A stretch of 64,000 nucleotides of DNA. Origin: Beroe forskalii (taxonomy: Eukaryota; Ctenophora; Nuda; Beroida; Beroidae). Both the position numbers and the translations under genes were made by a program. The notes under the pieces were generated by a model. The model was not told the DNA's origin. It did no database searches and saw only the letters and a list, made by a program, of their open reading frames with translations. This document shows, piece by piece, positions 23,008 to 35,700 of the stretch (positions are counted from its first letter, which is position 1; each line of letters opens with the position of its first letter). The stretch is taken from contig WFMF01000174.1 of assembly GCA_011033025.1 (NCBI GenBank), positions 248,001 to 312,000 of the forward strand. Direction: 5' to 3'.

Positions 23008-25126
23008 GAAGAAAACAAGATATTTGAAGAAAACAAGATATTTAAATTTCATGCCATTTTTACAAACATAGAGATCGTACAAGTAAAATAAAATTATCAA
23101 GGATGGGAATATCATGGTTAGTTGCTGCTTTGTTATCCTGAGAACAGATTTTGGGACCAATAAATGTTAATTTCCGAGTAATTCAGGCTGAGTGGTCAAC
23201 AACTACCCCATGGTGTAATCTCACATGCAGCCAATAATAGCATATTCGGGGCATAGGAATCATACTTGCTGGGGCTATTGTATGAACCAAAACAAAATAT
23301 GCAAAGTTAAGGCAAGCCTGAGGTTTGAGAAGCCAGCAGATAAATTAAGAATGAAGAGTTGAAGATAAGTGGCTGCTCTGTCAGATTCACCTTAAAGAAT
23401 ATTTGTTTACATGGGATTATTATGCAGCTTGTGGGTATAAACCATTAGTTCCAAATTTAATTAAATTTAGTTATAAGTTATCTTTATTAAATCAAATTAA
23501 AATAATATAAAATTCAATAAAATTATGATTGGCCTTTACAACAGCTACCTAGTTATGGATACAACTTCCAATACAGTGCTATTGTATGAACAAATAGCAC
23601 AGTATATTAACAAACAAGAACACCACCTGGACCTGGAAAGAAGTTAAAAAGCCTCTAGGCTTGAAATTAATCGATAATAGTTATATTGTAAATTTAGCGA
23701 CTGCTACAATGTTAACATTTTGGGCAGACCTATTCTAATCAGTATGGAGCTTCAAAGCTTTATTAACTTGAAGTTGAAGTCATGTGAGGGGAGCCATTCA
23801 ACTTCTTCATGCTTATGCTGGTTTTTGAGTATGGCATCTTTGAGCCTTGTTTTTACCTGACCTAGGCTAGAAGTGGAATCAAGCTGCAACTTTTGATGAA
23901 GTGTATTCCAGAGAACAGAAGATTGGTAAACAAAGTGTTTAGATAGGGTGGGGGTTATAATAGAATTTGATGAAGATCTTTTTGAGAAATTAAAAAGTGA
24001 GTGTAAGGCAATGGGACTTTGAAATTTGATTATCTTAAATATTTCCATAAAACAGTGGTAACTATGGAGGTTTTTAACAGTAAGGATGTCATATTTTTTA
24101 AAGAGGGGTTTAGTGTGTTCCTTGCAGTAGAATTCGACTCCAAGTACTTGGGATCCAATAGGCCTGGCTCTAGAGCAAGTTTTAAACTTATCAATGAATG
24201 CATTATAGTCTCCAAATAGAACTCTAATGCATTTTTTCTGTATAACAAAGAGCTCCGATATTTTTGTATCAGGAATACCACCCCAGACAGATATACAATA
24301 CGCTAGGTGAGACTCAAATAGCGTATGATAAAGGCTTGGGTGGAGTACCTCTGGAATACACTTTTTGATTCTTGATAGAGTTGCAATAGCATAGTTGAGT
24401 TTACGCTTACATTCTTTGATATGAGTGTCCCAGTTTAGATTTTCATCAATATTGATACCTAAGAATTTAGTGCTACTTACTTTTTTGACTTTATGCTTGT
24501 TGATAAATAGATTAAGATTACCATCATGTGTGGTGCCAGCCTCACTTTTCTCCTAGGGTTGAAGTACATGTAGCAGCATTTGGATTGATTGATATGGAGT
24601 TTATTAAGAATCATATACTGATGTACTGACTTAAGTAGTAAGTTTGCTTTTGAATAGGCATCCTGTGCAGTTTTTCCTGTAACAAAGATGTTGGTGTCAT
24701 CTGCAAAAAGTACGAACTCACCCAGTTTAGAGCAGTTAGATATATCATTTATGTAAATTAAGAAAAGCAAGGGGCCAAGGACAGAGCCCTGTGGTACTCC
24801 ATATTGTATTTTTAGTTTCGAGGATTGGTGGCTCAGCACATCAGTATATTGACTTCTATTTGACAGATATGACTTAATGAGTGAGTGAGTGGTTCCATGA
24901 ACTCCATAGTTGATAGTTTATGCAGGAGAGTCTCGTGATCAATAGTATCAAAGGCCTTACTCAAGTCAATAAATATGCCAAGTATATGTTCCTTCTTTGA
25001 AGGGCAGATTCTATATATGATACTGAATAATTCAATGCATGACTGGTTGAATGAGATTTTCTGAAGCCATACTGGTTATGATGGAGAATGTTCTGGGAGG
25101 TGAAAAAGTTGTACAGGCGTGAATAG
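23008..25126 (-). mobile_element. LINE copy B (CR1/Jockey-like), 5'-truncated, inverted
   Basis: The complement of 32355-34470 in LINE copy C, nearly identical by eye. It has the tandem 18-base tail at 23008-23043, the 3' UTR, the C-terminal coding part and the reverse-transcriptase core around 24600-24840 with YGVPQGSVLGPLLFLIYIND and FADDT. The coding frame is broken: the C-terminal part and the RT core lie in separate frames. It is truncated at the 5' side within the reverse-transcriptase domain. Confidence 0.93.
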
Positions 25127-25954
25127 TTTTAAACTTAACAACACTACTTATTGCAATCAAATTTGAGGATGTCGATTTATATGGCTAAGTCCTGGCAAAG
25201 AATGCAGATGCAGTTGTAAATTGAATCAGGCACAGGGGGTGTTTTGCACATGGGGGTGAATCCACTGCTAGAAGCTGACAACAGCGCATGAAAAGATGAG
25301 TAGTCTGTGTATATGGTGTTGCATTGTCATCATGACCCACAACATCATCAAAATCATCTAAACTAACCCCAACTCCAACTCTGCATTCTGCTGGGACGGC
25401 TTATCTGGATTGTCATTCTCAAATTGCATTGTGTAACTTTTTGTGGATGTTGTGAAGTTTATTTTCAAATTATTATTGAAAATTGATTAATTGATGTCTT
25501 GAAGTTATATTGTATATTGTTTGAGTGAAATAAAATTTTTCGTTTCCTTATAACCTTTCAAAGACCAGAATCTATCGAAAATTTGGATTCCATTAACTGA
25601 ATGAATAGGATATCAATTGATGAGACCCATCCTGACAAATTGGTTTCCATGCTAGCCAAACAAAATATTCAAACAAAACAACAAATAATTAACACTTGCA
25701 ACTAGTTGGAGCATGAATTCTAATAGCATGAATTCATGATATGCAGCATGAATTCACAATTATAACTAGTGAGTATTTGGTGCCATTTTGTCTGGCCCCA
25801 TGTCACCATTTCCCCAATTTGCAACCTCTTTCCCCATACATGTATTATTGTGAAAGTCAGGATTTGTATTGATGCTCATAGTATTATAGATACAATCGAA
25901 ATTCTGCTAAGCTGTTCATGATATATAGGAAGTGTCACTGTCCCAATTGTCCTT
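25127..25954. other. Non-coding stretch between two LINEs
   Basis: AT-rich. GAATTCATGATATGCAGCATGAATTC-like short inverted repeats occur near 25715-25755. No gene or RNA that I can support. Confidence 0.5.
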
Positions 25955-27600
25955 GTCCCAATTTACTTTGACTTTGCCAAAGCCTTTGACAGTGTCTCAT
26001 GACTTGATATTACGTAAACTAAAGGATAAATTTAATATAAATGGACCCATGCTCAGATTTATTCGTGCATATTTGAAGGACAGGAAACAGCAGGTAGTAA
26101 TTGGTGGATCACTGTCGACCCAGATACCAGTCAACTCAGGAGTTCCCCAAGGTTCTATTCTAGGTCCCCTGCTATTTGTTTTATTTATTAATGACATGTT
26201 CGACTGTATAAGCCCTGAAACCAACATCGCCCTTTATGCAGATGATACAAAAATCTGGAGAGAAATTGAGATATCGGCTGATCATTTTGCCCTACAAGCT
26301 GACATAGATAATCTTCATAACTGGTCTGTACTAAACAGATGAAATTTCATCCTTCGAAATGTAAAAGCTTTAGCTGTAACAAACCAAAGAAACATACTCC
26401 ATAATCTACCATGTACAATCTTCCAGTACAAGCTTCACAATACTTACATAGATTATGTTGCATCTCAAGTAGATCTGGGAGTCACAGTAAACTCTAGACT
26501 TTTATGGTCAGAACAATGCAACAGTCTCTTATCTAAAGCAAAGCTCCCGTCTAGGACTTGTAACACGTATTTGTCATTTCACCTGTGATAAAAACAAAAA
26601 GAACCTTTTTACCTTACACTAGTTAGGTCTTTATTTGAGCATTGCTCTATCATTTGGCATCCAGTCAGCCCCAACCAGCTCAGTGGTTTTGAGGCCATCC
26701 AAAGCGGGCCATTAAGTGGATTGAAGGCCGTCCCCATGACCATATCTGTGATACTGAATACCATAATAAACTGAAAACCCGCATATCCCTCCAATAAAAC
26801 ACAAATTTATCATAACTGACCAAATCCATGATGTTCAAAAATCATACACTCTCTTATCTCCATCACCTTACCAGAAGGCTTTCATATCATTAAACATACT
26901 GAAGTAAGGAGCACCAGAAGTACACATGATATTGTGAGCAAAGAGGATTGTTCAAGATTAAAATGTACCATAAGGCCCAACTGTGATAATTTTAGGAATT
27001 CATTTTTCTATAGAACAATGGTCATATGGAACAAAATCCCTTATAGTATTAGGCAAGTTAAAAGCATCTCCACCTTTAAATCACAACTCAAAACTTTCCT
27101 TTGGAAAGCAGATCTAGACTGGCCCGATTAATTCAATTTACTCAGTCCGTGAACTAGATGGTCATTAAGTTGTAAGGCAAGAGCAAAATACCCTTATTTA
27201 AAGAAATTATTAATAAATTTGTATTTTCGAAATGATGGTCTTGATGCAGAAAAGTAATTTCTTTGTGGCCTAGGACTTTAAGTGTGACAATTTAAATACC
27301 AATCTATGATTACAATTGACAACCATATTATTTGTGAGTTTGTGATTTAATTTTATCAGATGACATAATTATTTATTATTATTGTTATTATTTATTCTAT
27401 ACCTATTTATTGATTGATGTTTTTGACGGGCCTCCCTGTAATAATGGTTAACGCTGTGTTGGGAGTTTAGCCCAGATTTTGCACTTGATTTATATTTTCT
27501 GTGCTATTTTGGTTAAGTAGGAATGACAGAATATTTTAACCTGAATGACATTGTAAAATATATTTCATGTAAAATTTGAATTTTGAAATAAAAAAAAAAT
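25955..27600 (+). mobile_element. Second LINE family, 5'-truncated and decayed
   Basis: The reverse-transcriptase part begins FDFAKAFDSVSHDLILRKL and contains NSGVPQGSILGPLLFVLFIN and ALYADDTKIW (YADD). Downstream pieces read WSEQCNSLL, FEHCSIIWHPVSP and, near 26995-27130, SFFYRTMVIWNKIPYSIRQV ending KADLDWPD, the usual C-terminus of such LINEs. The frame is broken several times after the RT core. The 3' end runs to a short A tract near 27590. The sequence differs clearly from LINE copies A-C, so this is another Jockey/CR1-like family. Confidence 0.85.
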
Positions 27601-28510
27601 GCCAAATTGAAAACTTATCCTGTGGTTGCATGGTCACGTGCTAACAAGGATCATATTTTGATAAACAGGAATTTCTACGACAATGTTACTTTCAAGAAAG
27701 ATTTACTTAACATGGCCATGAATAACATTAAGACAGGACATCAAGTTGCCATTGACTTATCCTAATATGTCAGAGAACCTGTTCCTAAAACTTTTCACTG
27801 CAAAACTGCTCCTCCTATGGCTGATCTTGTTGAAAAGCAAAATTCTAGAATGGGTTAATTAGCTATTTGAACAGGCTAAAATAAAAGGGTACCATGTTGT
27901 ATTTACACAGCTTACTGAACTCACTATCTTACTGATACCATTCTACTCACTGACTATGAATATGAACACATTGAACTATTGAAGGCTAGTTTTATACTTT
28001 ATATCAAACTAATCTGGCATGATTTTATTGTTATTATTAAATTTATACATTTAATATTAATAGAAATTTTCTAATTTGTACATATCGAGTATGAAATAAA
28101 CAAAACAAAGGCGGAACTGTACAATCATAAACAAAGAATGATGTCGCACACATGAAAATACATGATATAGCGTAGTGTTACACATTCCTCTTCCTGGCGC
28201 GTGGTAAATAGTGACGTAGCAGCATGATCGAATTACGCACACTTTATATCGCTGTAACTCAGTGTAGAAAGCAGATAGAGAGCTCGGGTTTTCACTAATC
28301 TTAATTATTTGATGAAACAAAGGGGGTAGTCAAAATAAAATGGGGGACTTCAGTACAGTGTAATGGTCCTTTAACTAATTTAGTAATTTATGGAAGAAAA
28401 TGTTTCTTCAAATTTAGCTCCTGAAATCTTATTTTCCCTGAGGTCGGTTATTGTTTGGAAATAAGTCTGCATTCTGCAAGGTAGGTTCAAGAAGTTCAAA
28501 CTTTCAAAAG
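27601..28510. other. Non-coding stretch
   Basis: AT-rich, with short broken frames near 27610-27860 that resemble nothing I recognise. No RNA gene seen. Confidence 0.45.
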
Positions 28511-28860
28511 TGTTTTATCAAAGGGGCCACCCATAAAATCATAAAGGACGTCCGCAAAGAGGGGGGAGGGGGGAGTCTGGGCAATGCGGGCGTTTGCAGA
28601 CGTAGGGGGGAGGGGGGTGTTTGGCTAAATGCGGACGTCCGCATTTATGAAAATTTTGGTCAATTTGAATAGTTTTCCATTTGAAAATATTCGATTTTTA
28701 AATATAGTTGATTTTGTCACCACTCACCATATTCGAGAAAAAGGGCATGAAAGTGATGACCCAAAAGATTTTGAAAGAAAAATGCGGACGTCCGGAGGGG
28801 GAGGAGGTATTTCAGGTTGCGGACGTTTGCAGACAAGGGTGGAGGGAGGGTTCTAAAGTA
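28511..28860. repeat. Two degenerate copies of a GGACGTCCGC repeat
   Basis: ATGCGGACGTCCGCATTTAT, a palindrome, and GGACGTCCGCAAAGAGGGG occur with purine-rich GGGGGGAGGGGGG runs at 28545-28650. ATGCGGACGTCCGGAGGG and TTGCGGACGTTTGCAGAC recur at 28780-28840. This is probably a decayed MITE family. Confidence 0.5.
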
Positions 28861-29136
28861 GTCAAAATTTTGCGGAGGTAACATAATAACTGAATTAAAG
28901 CAAATGCAGTAAATGTATATAATTCGCAACCTCTGTACTATTATTTTTTTGTACCTAGTAACATCTTTTGTCCTTTTGTAGACACATTTTAGGGCGTGCA
29001 CGTGCAGTTCTAGTAGAAGCGCGCGCATTGCACGCGGTTCATTTCTGTTTAATGCTGTTTTGACTACGTTGCTGCATAACTTTTGATGTGATTGGAATAT
29101 TTTGATGCGGTAAAAAGTTTTATTTGATTTGAAAAT

Positions 29137-29294
29137 TTGCAAACGAGGTGCTGCGTAGCAGCGCCGAGTGAGCTGTCTATTAGCAGGCCCAACGGGCCTG
29201 CTAGTCTTATTTGATTTGAAAATTTGCAAACGAGGTGCTGCGTAGCAGCGCCGAGTGAGCTGTCTATTAGCAGGCCCAACGGGCCTGCTAGTCT
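29137..29294 (+). mobile_element. Two tandem Helitron-like 3' ends
   Basis: A unit with GAAAATTTGCAAACGAGGTG, hairpin GGTGCTGCGTAGCAGCGCC, GAGTGAGCTGTC and hairpin AGCAGGCCCAACGGGCCTGC followed by TAGT occurs twice in a row (29126-29203 and 29206-29293), nearly identical. The same layout is seen at 11103-11207. Tandem end duplications are known in Helitron-type elements. No coding part. Confidence 0.6.
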
Positions 29295-29418
29295 TATATA
29301 TAAAGTAAAGTCACAGGTGAATAATGTTTGTATGTGCCGCCATACACAATTAAATTTGAGCTTGCCAAGAAAATATCAAGAGATACGAAAGCTAAGCTGG
29401 GCTAAGTCGCGCCATTGC

Positions 29419-30245
29419 CAGGGGTGCCGAAGCCGGGGGGGTTGGGGGTTTATAACCCACCCAATATTTTGACCTCAACCCCTCCAATAATTTAGAAATT
29501 ATATTCCGACCTACCGAAATGACAATTTTTCCCAATGTTTGTGCCCGAAACTCTGTTCAAAACTTCCACAAATTACTTCTATGTTGTTGTTTCGATAACT
29601 GATTTGTCAAGTTACTTCTGTCTGCTTCTGTCTGTGTGTTGAAACTTGAACTGTCCAATCAGAACTAATGTAAACACAGGTAAACCACATTCATACATTA
29701 CCAAAGGGACGACTACAGCTGTCTATTGCTATATTGGGGCTTATTTGCCTTCAACCTTTAATCCTTTGACTGCCAGAAATATCTCGTTGAAGGTTAATTT
29801 GTGATTATCCATAGTGTGTAAAATTTCTATACATAGCTTACCATTTACTCATTTACCAATCACCGGGCAAGCAATTATATATCCATCGAAAGATTGAAGT
29901 ATTATTATACAGACTTAACAGTAGATGCTCAAACGTATAGCTAGTCTCAATTAACTAATTACGTTTTTCTTTTTACGTTAGCCGTGATTTGTCAATTGTT
30001 GTCCTACTTTCTAGAAATTTCAATTGTTTAAATATTATAAGAGGCTAAATTGGATATTTTATAAATGCCAATATGTGTTGTCATGTTTATTGAGTTAAAG
30101 AATTAAATGTACATTAAAATCCGAATTGTCAGAGCTTCTAAAAACGCGATTCTCATAACAACCCCCCCAAATTTGAAATATGCTAAAATATTTGGAAAAT
30201 TGCAAAATCAAACCCCCCAATATTCAAGAGGCTTCGGCACCGCTG
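29419..30245. mobile_element. 827-base hAT-like non-autonomous transposon
   Basis: Its ends are CAGGGGTGCCGAAGCC and the complement of GGCTTCGGCACCGCTG, giving 16-base inverted repeats with one mismatch and CAG...CTG termini. The flanks are GCCATTGC (29411-29418) and GCCGTTGC (30246-30253), an 8-base target duplication with one difference. Both marks are typical of the hAT superfamily. The sub-terminal parts carry CCCCCCCAA / TTGGGGGGTT-type runs. No transposase frame is present. Confidence 0.88.
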
Positions 30246-30253
30246 GCCGTTGC

Positions 30254-31091
30254 TATGGATAGGTACAGGTATTCTGCACGTGCAGATTGTAATCAGTTCT
30301 ATGTGAGTGCTTTCTGATAGTTGTTGATTGCTGCATTTAAGCGTTTGAAAGAACGACATGTTTATTGTTTTGTATTTATAATGGAGAACGGGTATGGCTG
30401 GCATCGTGGAGGCTATATTCCATAGCATCTTCTCATATATCTGTGATAGACGTCGGTCGATTTAAATCAATGCTGAGTTGAAAATTAACAATAAAATTTG
30501 AATTAAGAGCAATTTAAGATTGGCCAAAAGCAAAATCACATTAAGTCGAAAATTGGGCATAAAACATTGCGAATTTGGAAGTCTGCTCGGTTATAATGAA
30601 ATATTATGACTTCCTGCTCACATTACGATCCCCAATCTCATCTAACTAGTCACCATTATCCTTCTATAGTATTCAAAAATTGGCCCATTTTTTTTGTATG
30701 CTTTCGTCTGCTCGAATCAGTACGCTGATGACTTTTCACCAAATCAATTCCAATCACCAAAATACATCACCAAATCACACTATCATCCCCGATTAACATA
30801 ATATTACAGAATTGTGTGCGATTTGAATTACATTGCTTTTGTCACAAATTATATTTTAAAATTCTTGTAAATTCTTGTAAAAAAAATTCTTGTAAATTCT
30901 TGTTCAGTGCGTGATATCACAGATTGGCGCACAATATTGAAGCTCTGTGGTGTGTCAAAAGTGGTAAAAACGATAGCAATGAAAATTTTGCAATTCTCAT
31001 GATGGACCAAAACTCAAAAAGTATAAGTTCAGATATTCGAATTGTGATGAAACATTGAAAACCCTTGACATTGCCATTGTGTAAGTTTACT
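30254..31091. other. Non-coding stretch upstream of LINE copy C
   Basis: AT-rich. A short local repeat of AAATTCTTGTAAATTCTTG lies near 30859-30902. No gene that I can support. Confidence 0.5.
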
Positions 31092-34000
31092 TACAAATGA
31101 TGGCAACAAGGATAACTTCTGCGACAAACTTGAAAAAATTTTTGAATTTTTGCCCAATGATAATGTATTTATCATGGGGGACTTCAATTTAAATCTGATC
31201 AATAAAAAGATTTTTAGCAAATATGAGGACACTTTCTTATCTGCAGGCTTTACTCCACTCATATCCACATACACACACGAAAGACCAGGCACTAGCAAGT
31301 CATGTATTGATAACATCTTCACAAATGGTATCCATAATATTCTTGTCTCTGGTACTATAAGTGATAAAATGAGCCACCACCTCCCTGCATTCCATTTTTC
31401 CGATATAACCCCAAAAATACATAGTGGAACTGAAAAGCAAACCCAATATTATGACTTCAGTAACAAAAATCTAAACAATTTCGTAAGTGAGCTTGAAAAA
31501 ATTCTGGACAATGAACCAACAAATTTCAGTGACTTTTTTAAGAAATACAACCTTTGCCTTGACAAAAACTGTAAGTTATCCACACCTAAGACAACAAAAA
31601 GAACAATTCTTAATAATCCTTGGATAACTGAAGGCATAATTGAATCAATCAATCGAAAGTACGAATTAAAAGCTGAGTGGGCTAACACTATCACTAAAAG
31701 TAGTCCAGATGGTAATGGTGAATTATATAGAATATTTAGTAATTATCGTAGAACCCTCAAACATGTTATATATCAGGCTAAACAATCTTACAAATGCTCT
31801 CAGTTCCAGGAATGCAGGGAGGACCCTAAGAAAACTTGGCGTTTAATTAATGAGCTCAGGGGCTCTAACAAAAAGCAAATAAAGCCCCCCTTTATCATCA
31901 ATAATGAGAAAATTCTTGACCGGCGAAAAATTGCCAATGCCTTTAACAAATACTTCATCTCAATTGCCTCAGAGCTCAACTCTGAATTGCTTGGAATAAA
32001 CCTTAACGGATCCCACTTCCAATCTTTCTCTGAATTCCTCATGCCAGCAAACATAAATTCCATATTCCTGGAAGAGTGCACAGACCTTGAAATCAATGAA
32101 ATTATTGCTGAGTTCCAAAATGGAAAATCAAGTGATATCCCTATCAAAGTTATTAAAAAGTCTTCCCATATCATTGCTAAGCCTCTATCAACAATTTTCA
32201 ATGATCTTATGTCCCTGGGCTCATTTCCTGATGAACTGAAAGTTGGTAAAATAACACCAGTATATAAGAAAGGAAGTCCAGACCTCATAGAAAACTATAG
32301 ACCTATCTCAACACTCCCAATATTTGGCAAGATATTTGAAAAACTTATCTATTCACGCCTGTACAACTTTTTCACCTCCCAGAACATTCTCCATCATAAC
32401 CAGTATGGCTTCAGAAAATCTCATTCAACCAGTCATGCATTGAATTATTCAGTATCATATATAGAATCTGCCCTTCAAAAGAAGGAACATATACTTGGCA
32501 TATTTATTGACTTGAGTAAGGCCTTTGATACTATTGATCACGAGACTCTCCTGCATAAACTATCCCACTATGGAGTTCGCGGAACCACTCACTCACTCAT
32601 TAAGTCATATCTGTCAAATAGAAGTCAATATACTGATGTGCTGAGCCACCAATCCTCGAAACTAAAAATACAATATGGAGTACCACAGGGCTCTGTCCTT
32701 GGCCCCTTGCTTTTCTTAATTTACATAAATGATATATCTAACTGCTCTAAACTGGGTGAGTTCGTACTTTTTGCAGATGACACCAACATCTTTGTTACAG
32801 GAAAAACTGCAAAGGATGCCTATTCAAAAGCAAACTTACTACTTAAGTCAGTACATCAGTATATGATTCTTAATAAACTCCATATCAATCAATCCAAATG
32901 CTGCTACATGTACTTCAACCCTAGGAGAAAAAGTGAGGCTGGCACCACACATGATGGTAATCTTAATCTATTTATCAACAAGCATAAAGTCAAAAAAGTA
33001 AGTAGCACTAAATTCTTAGGTATCAATATTGATGAAAATCTAAACTGGGACACTCATATCAAAGAATGTAAGCGTAAACTCAACTATGCTATTGCAACTC
33101 TATCAAGAATCAAAAAGTGTATTCCAGAGGTACTCCACCCAAGCCTTTATCATACGCTATTTGAGTCTCACCTAGCGTATTGTATATCTGTCTGGGGTGG
33201 TATTCCTGATACAAAAATATCGGAGCTCTTTGTTATACAGAAAAAATGCATTAGAGTTCTATTTGGAGACTATAATGCATTCATTGATAAGTTTAAAACC
33301 TGCTCCAGAGCCAGGCCTATTGGATCCCAAGTACTTGGAGTCGAATTCTACTGCAAGGAACACACTAAACCCCTCTTTAAAAAATATGACATCCTTACTG
33401 TTAAAAACCTCCATAGTTACCACTGTTTTATGGAAATATTTAAGATAATCAAATTTCAAAGTCCCATTGCCTTACACTCACTTTTTAATTTCTCAAAAAT
33501 ATCTTCATCAAATTTTATTATAACCCCCACCCTATCTAAACACTTTGTTTACCAATCTTCTGTTCTCTGGAATACACTTCATCAAAAGTTGCAGCTTGAT
33601 TCCACTTCTAGCCTAGGTCAGGTAAAAACAAGGCTCAAAGATGCCATACTCAAAAACCAGCATAAGCATGAAGAAGTTGAATGGCTCCCCTCACATGACT
33701 TCAACTTCAAGTTAATAAAGCTTTGAAGCTCCATACTGATTAGAGTAGGTCTGCCCAAAATGTTAACATTGTAGCAGTCACTAAATTTACAATATAACTA
33801 TTCTCGATTAATTTCAAGCCTAGAGGCTTTTTAACTTCTTTCCAGGTCCAGGTGGTGTTCTTGTTTGTTAATATACTGTGCTATTTGTTCATACAATAGC
33901 ACTGTATTGAAGTTGTATCCATAACTAGGTAGTTGTTGTAAAGGCCAATCATAATTTTATTGAATTTTATATTATTTTAATTTGATTTAATAAAGATAAC

Positions 34001-34470
34001 TTATAACTAAATTTAATTAAATTTGGAACTAATGGTTTATACCCACAAGCTGCATAATAATCCCATGTAAATTAATATTCTTTAAGGTGAATCTGACAGA
34101 GCAGCCACTTATCTTTAACTCTTCATTCTTAATTTATCTGCTGGCTTCTCAAACCTCAGGCTTGCCTTAACTTTGCATATTTTGTTTTGGTTCATACAAT
34201 AGCCCCAGCAAGTATGATTCCTATGCCCCGGAATATGCTATTATTGGCTGCATGTGAGATTACACCATGGGGTAGTTGTTGACCACTCAGCCTGAATTAC
34301 CCGGAAATTAACATTTATTGGTCCCAAAATCTGTTCTCAGGATAACAAGGCAGCAACTAACCATGATATTCCCATCCTTGATAATTTTATTTTACTTGTA
34401 CGATTTCTATGTTTGTAAAAATGGCATGAAATTTAAATATCTTGTTTTCTTCAAATATCTTGTTTTCTTC
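31092..34470 (+). mobile_element. LINE copy C: partial endonuclease and intact reverse transcriptase frame
   Basis: An open frame runs unbroken to the TGA at 33724-33726, with 858 codons from the first Met at 31150. It starts inside an apurinic-type endonuclease (FIMGDFNLN, then SCIDNIFTN) and continues through the reverse transcriptase: ENYRPISTLPIFGKIFEKL, NQYGFRKSHSTSHAL, GIFIDLSKAFDTIDHETLLH, QYGVPQGSVLGPLLFLIYIN and LFADDTNIFV. The 3' UTR ends in two AAATATCTTGTTTTCTTC units. This fits the CR1/Jockey superfamily (L2/Daphne/Crack-like; clade not settled). The N-terminal endonuclease and any ORF1 are missing, so the copy is 5'-truncated and non-autonomous, but recent. Confidence 0.93.
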
Positions 34471-35464
34471 AAATGTATCTTTGCATGTAAATTACAAAAT
34501 GATTATTGTATACTGCAATAAAACTCAAGGTCAAAAAGCTATAAAGTACTACAAAACTTACTTCTCAGCTTTGCAATAATTCCTGGGACATTCTTGATGA
34601 GACTACCCATGTCAATCACCCTAATAAAAGATGAGAAAGAAATCAATCTGTGGTTAAACTAATATTTCAACAGTGCATAGCCCAGTTATGAAATTCAAAA
34701 ATCATAAATGAAATTTTGTTATGTTATGTCACATTTTCACAAAAGGAATGTTATTTCATGCATGATCATGTTTTAAATTACAAATTTAATATTATCTTTG
34801 GTGTATAATATATAATGCAATAGATCTATTTCAGCACATTGTCAAATCTCAAAGTGGATTCATGAGCAAAAACTAAGTTCATTTTCCAAAAAGATAATTG
34901 AAGAAATTAATACAGCATTTTCATGTGAAAACGAGAACAAATCAACAACATTGAAATCAATAATTTAACACAAACAAAGAGAAAAATCATTGTATCTTAT
35001 TCTATATGAGTGCAAATAATCCTATTTTGAATGTTTATAAGCACTCAGCACAAGTGAGGTAGCCAAGCATGCTAGTACCTTGTGTGCAGTTCAAGGAAGA
35101 ACGCCAATTCATCGATAATGCTGCCCAATTTGACACATTAAACTTTGTATTTGAGTATTAGGGCCGGGACCATTGAATAGGTACGCTCAGGACTCAGATA
35201 CTCCCAGTGGGTCGGGAGTCATGTTAATAAACACTAAACAGAAACATGATATCGAAAATAAATCTATGATCAATGGTCAGTATAAAATTTTACCTTCTTT
35301 TGTTTTGCAAAAGTTTAAAGATGTAGAAATTCAAATAGTACATCACAATCAGATCACAGAAATATTGAAATATTCGGACCGAAATTCTTCCATGGGAGAA
35401 TCCCCATTTGATTTCTGAAAAAGATAAAGATGACAAAGATGTATATGCAAAACTAGAGGTCCTA
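34471..35464. other. Non-coding stretch
   Basis: AT-rich sequence after LINE copy C. A frame of 81 codons near 35173 matches nothing I recognise. No RNA gene seen. Confidence 0.5.
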
Positions 35465-35700
35465 AATGGTGCTGTCGTGGCTTCATTGTGGCTCTACCAT
35501 GGCTTTCTTGTGGCGTTTCCAGGCCAGCATCATGGTGGCATCACAGTGGCTTCACCATGGCACTGCCCTGGCGCCTTAGTACTTTAGTAGCTTCCTTGTG
35601 GCGTCCTCGTGGCTTCACAGTGGTACTACCATGGCATCCTCGTGGCTTCACCATGGCACTGCCATAGCGTCACCATGGCGTTACCGTGGCGCTGCTGTGG
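35465..35700. repeat. Degenerate 15-base minisatellite
   Basis: Loose tandem copies of a unit like CACCATGGCGTCCTCGTGGCTT, with GTGGC or ATGGC recurring about every 7-8 or 15 bases. GC content is clearly above the flanks. The frame of 60 codons through it (ASSWLHHGTA) is an artefact of the repeat. Confidence 0.8.
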
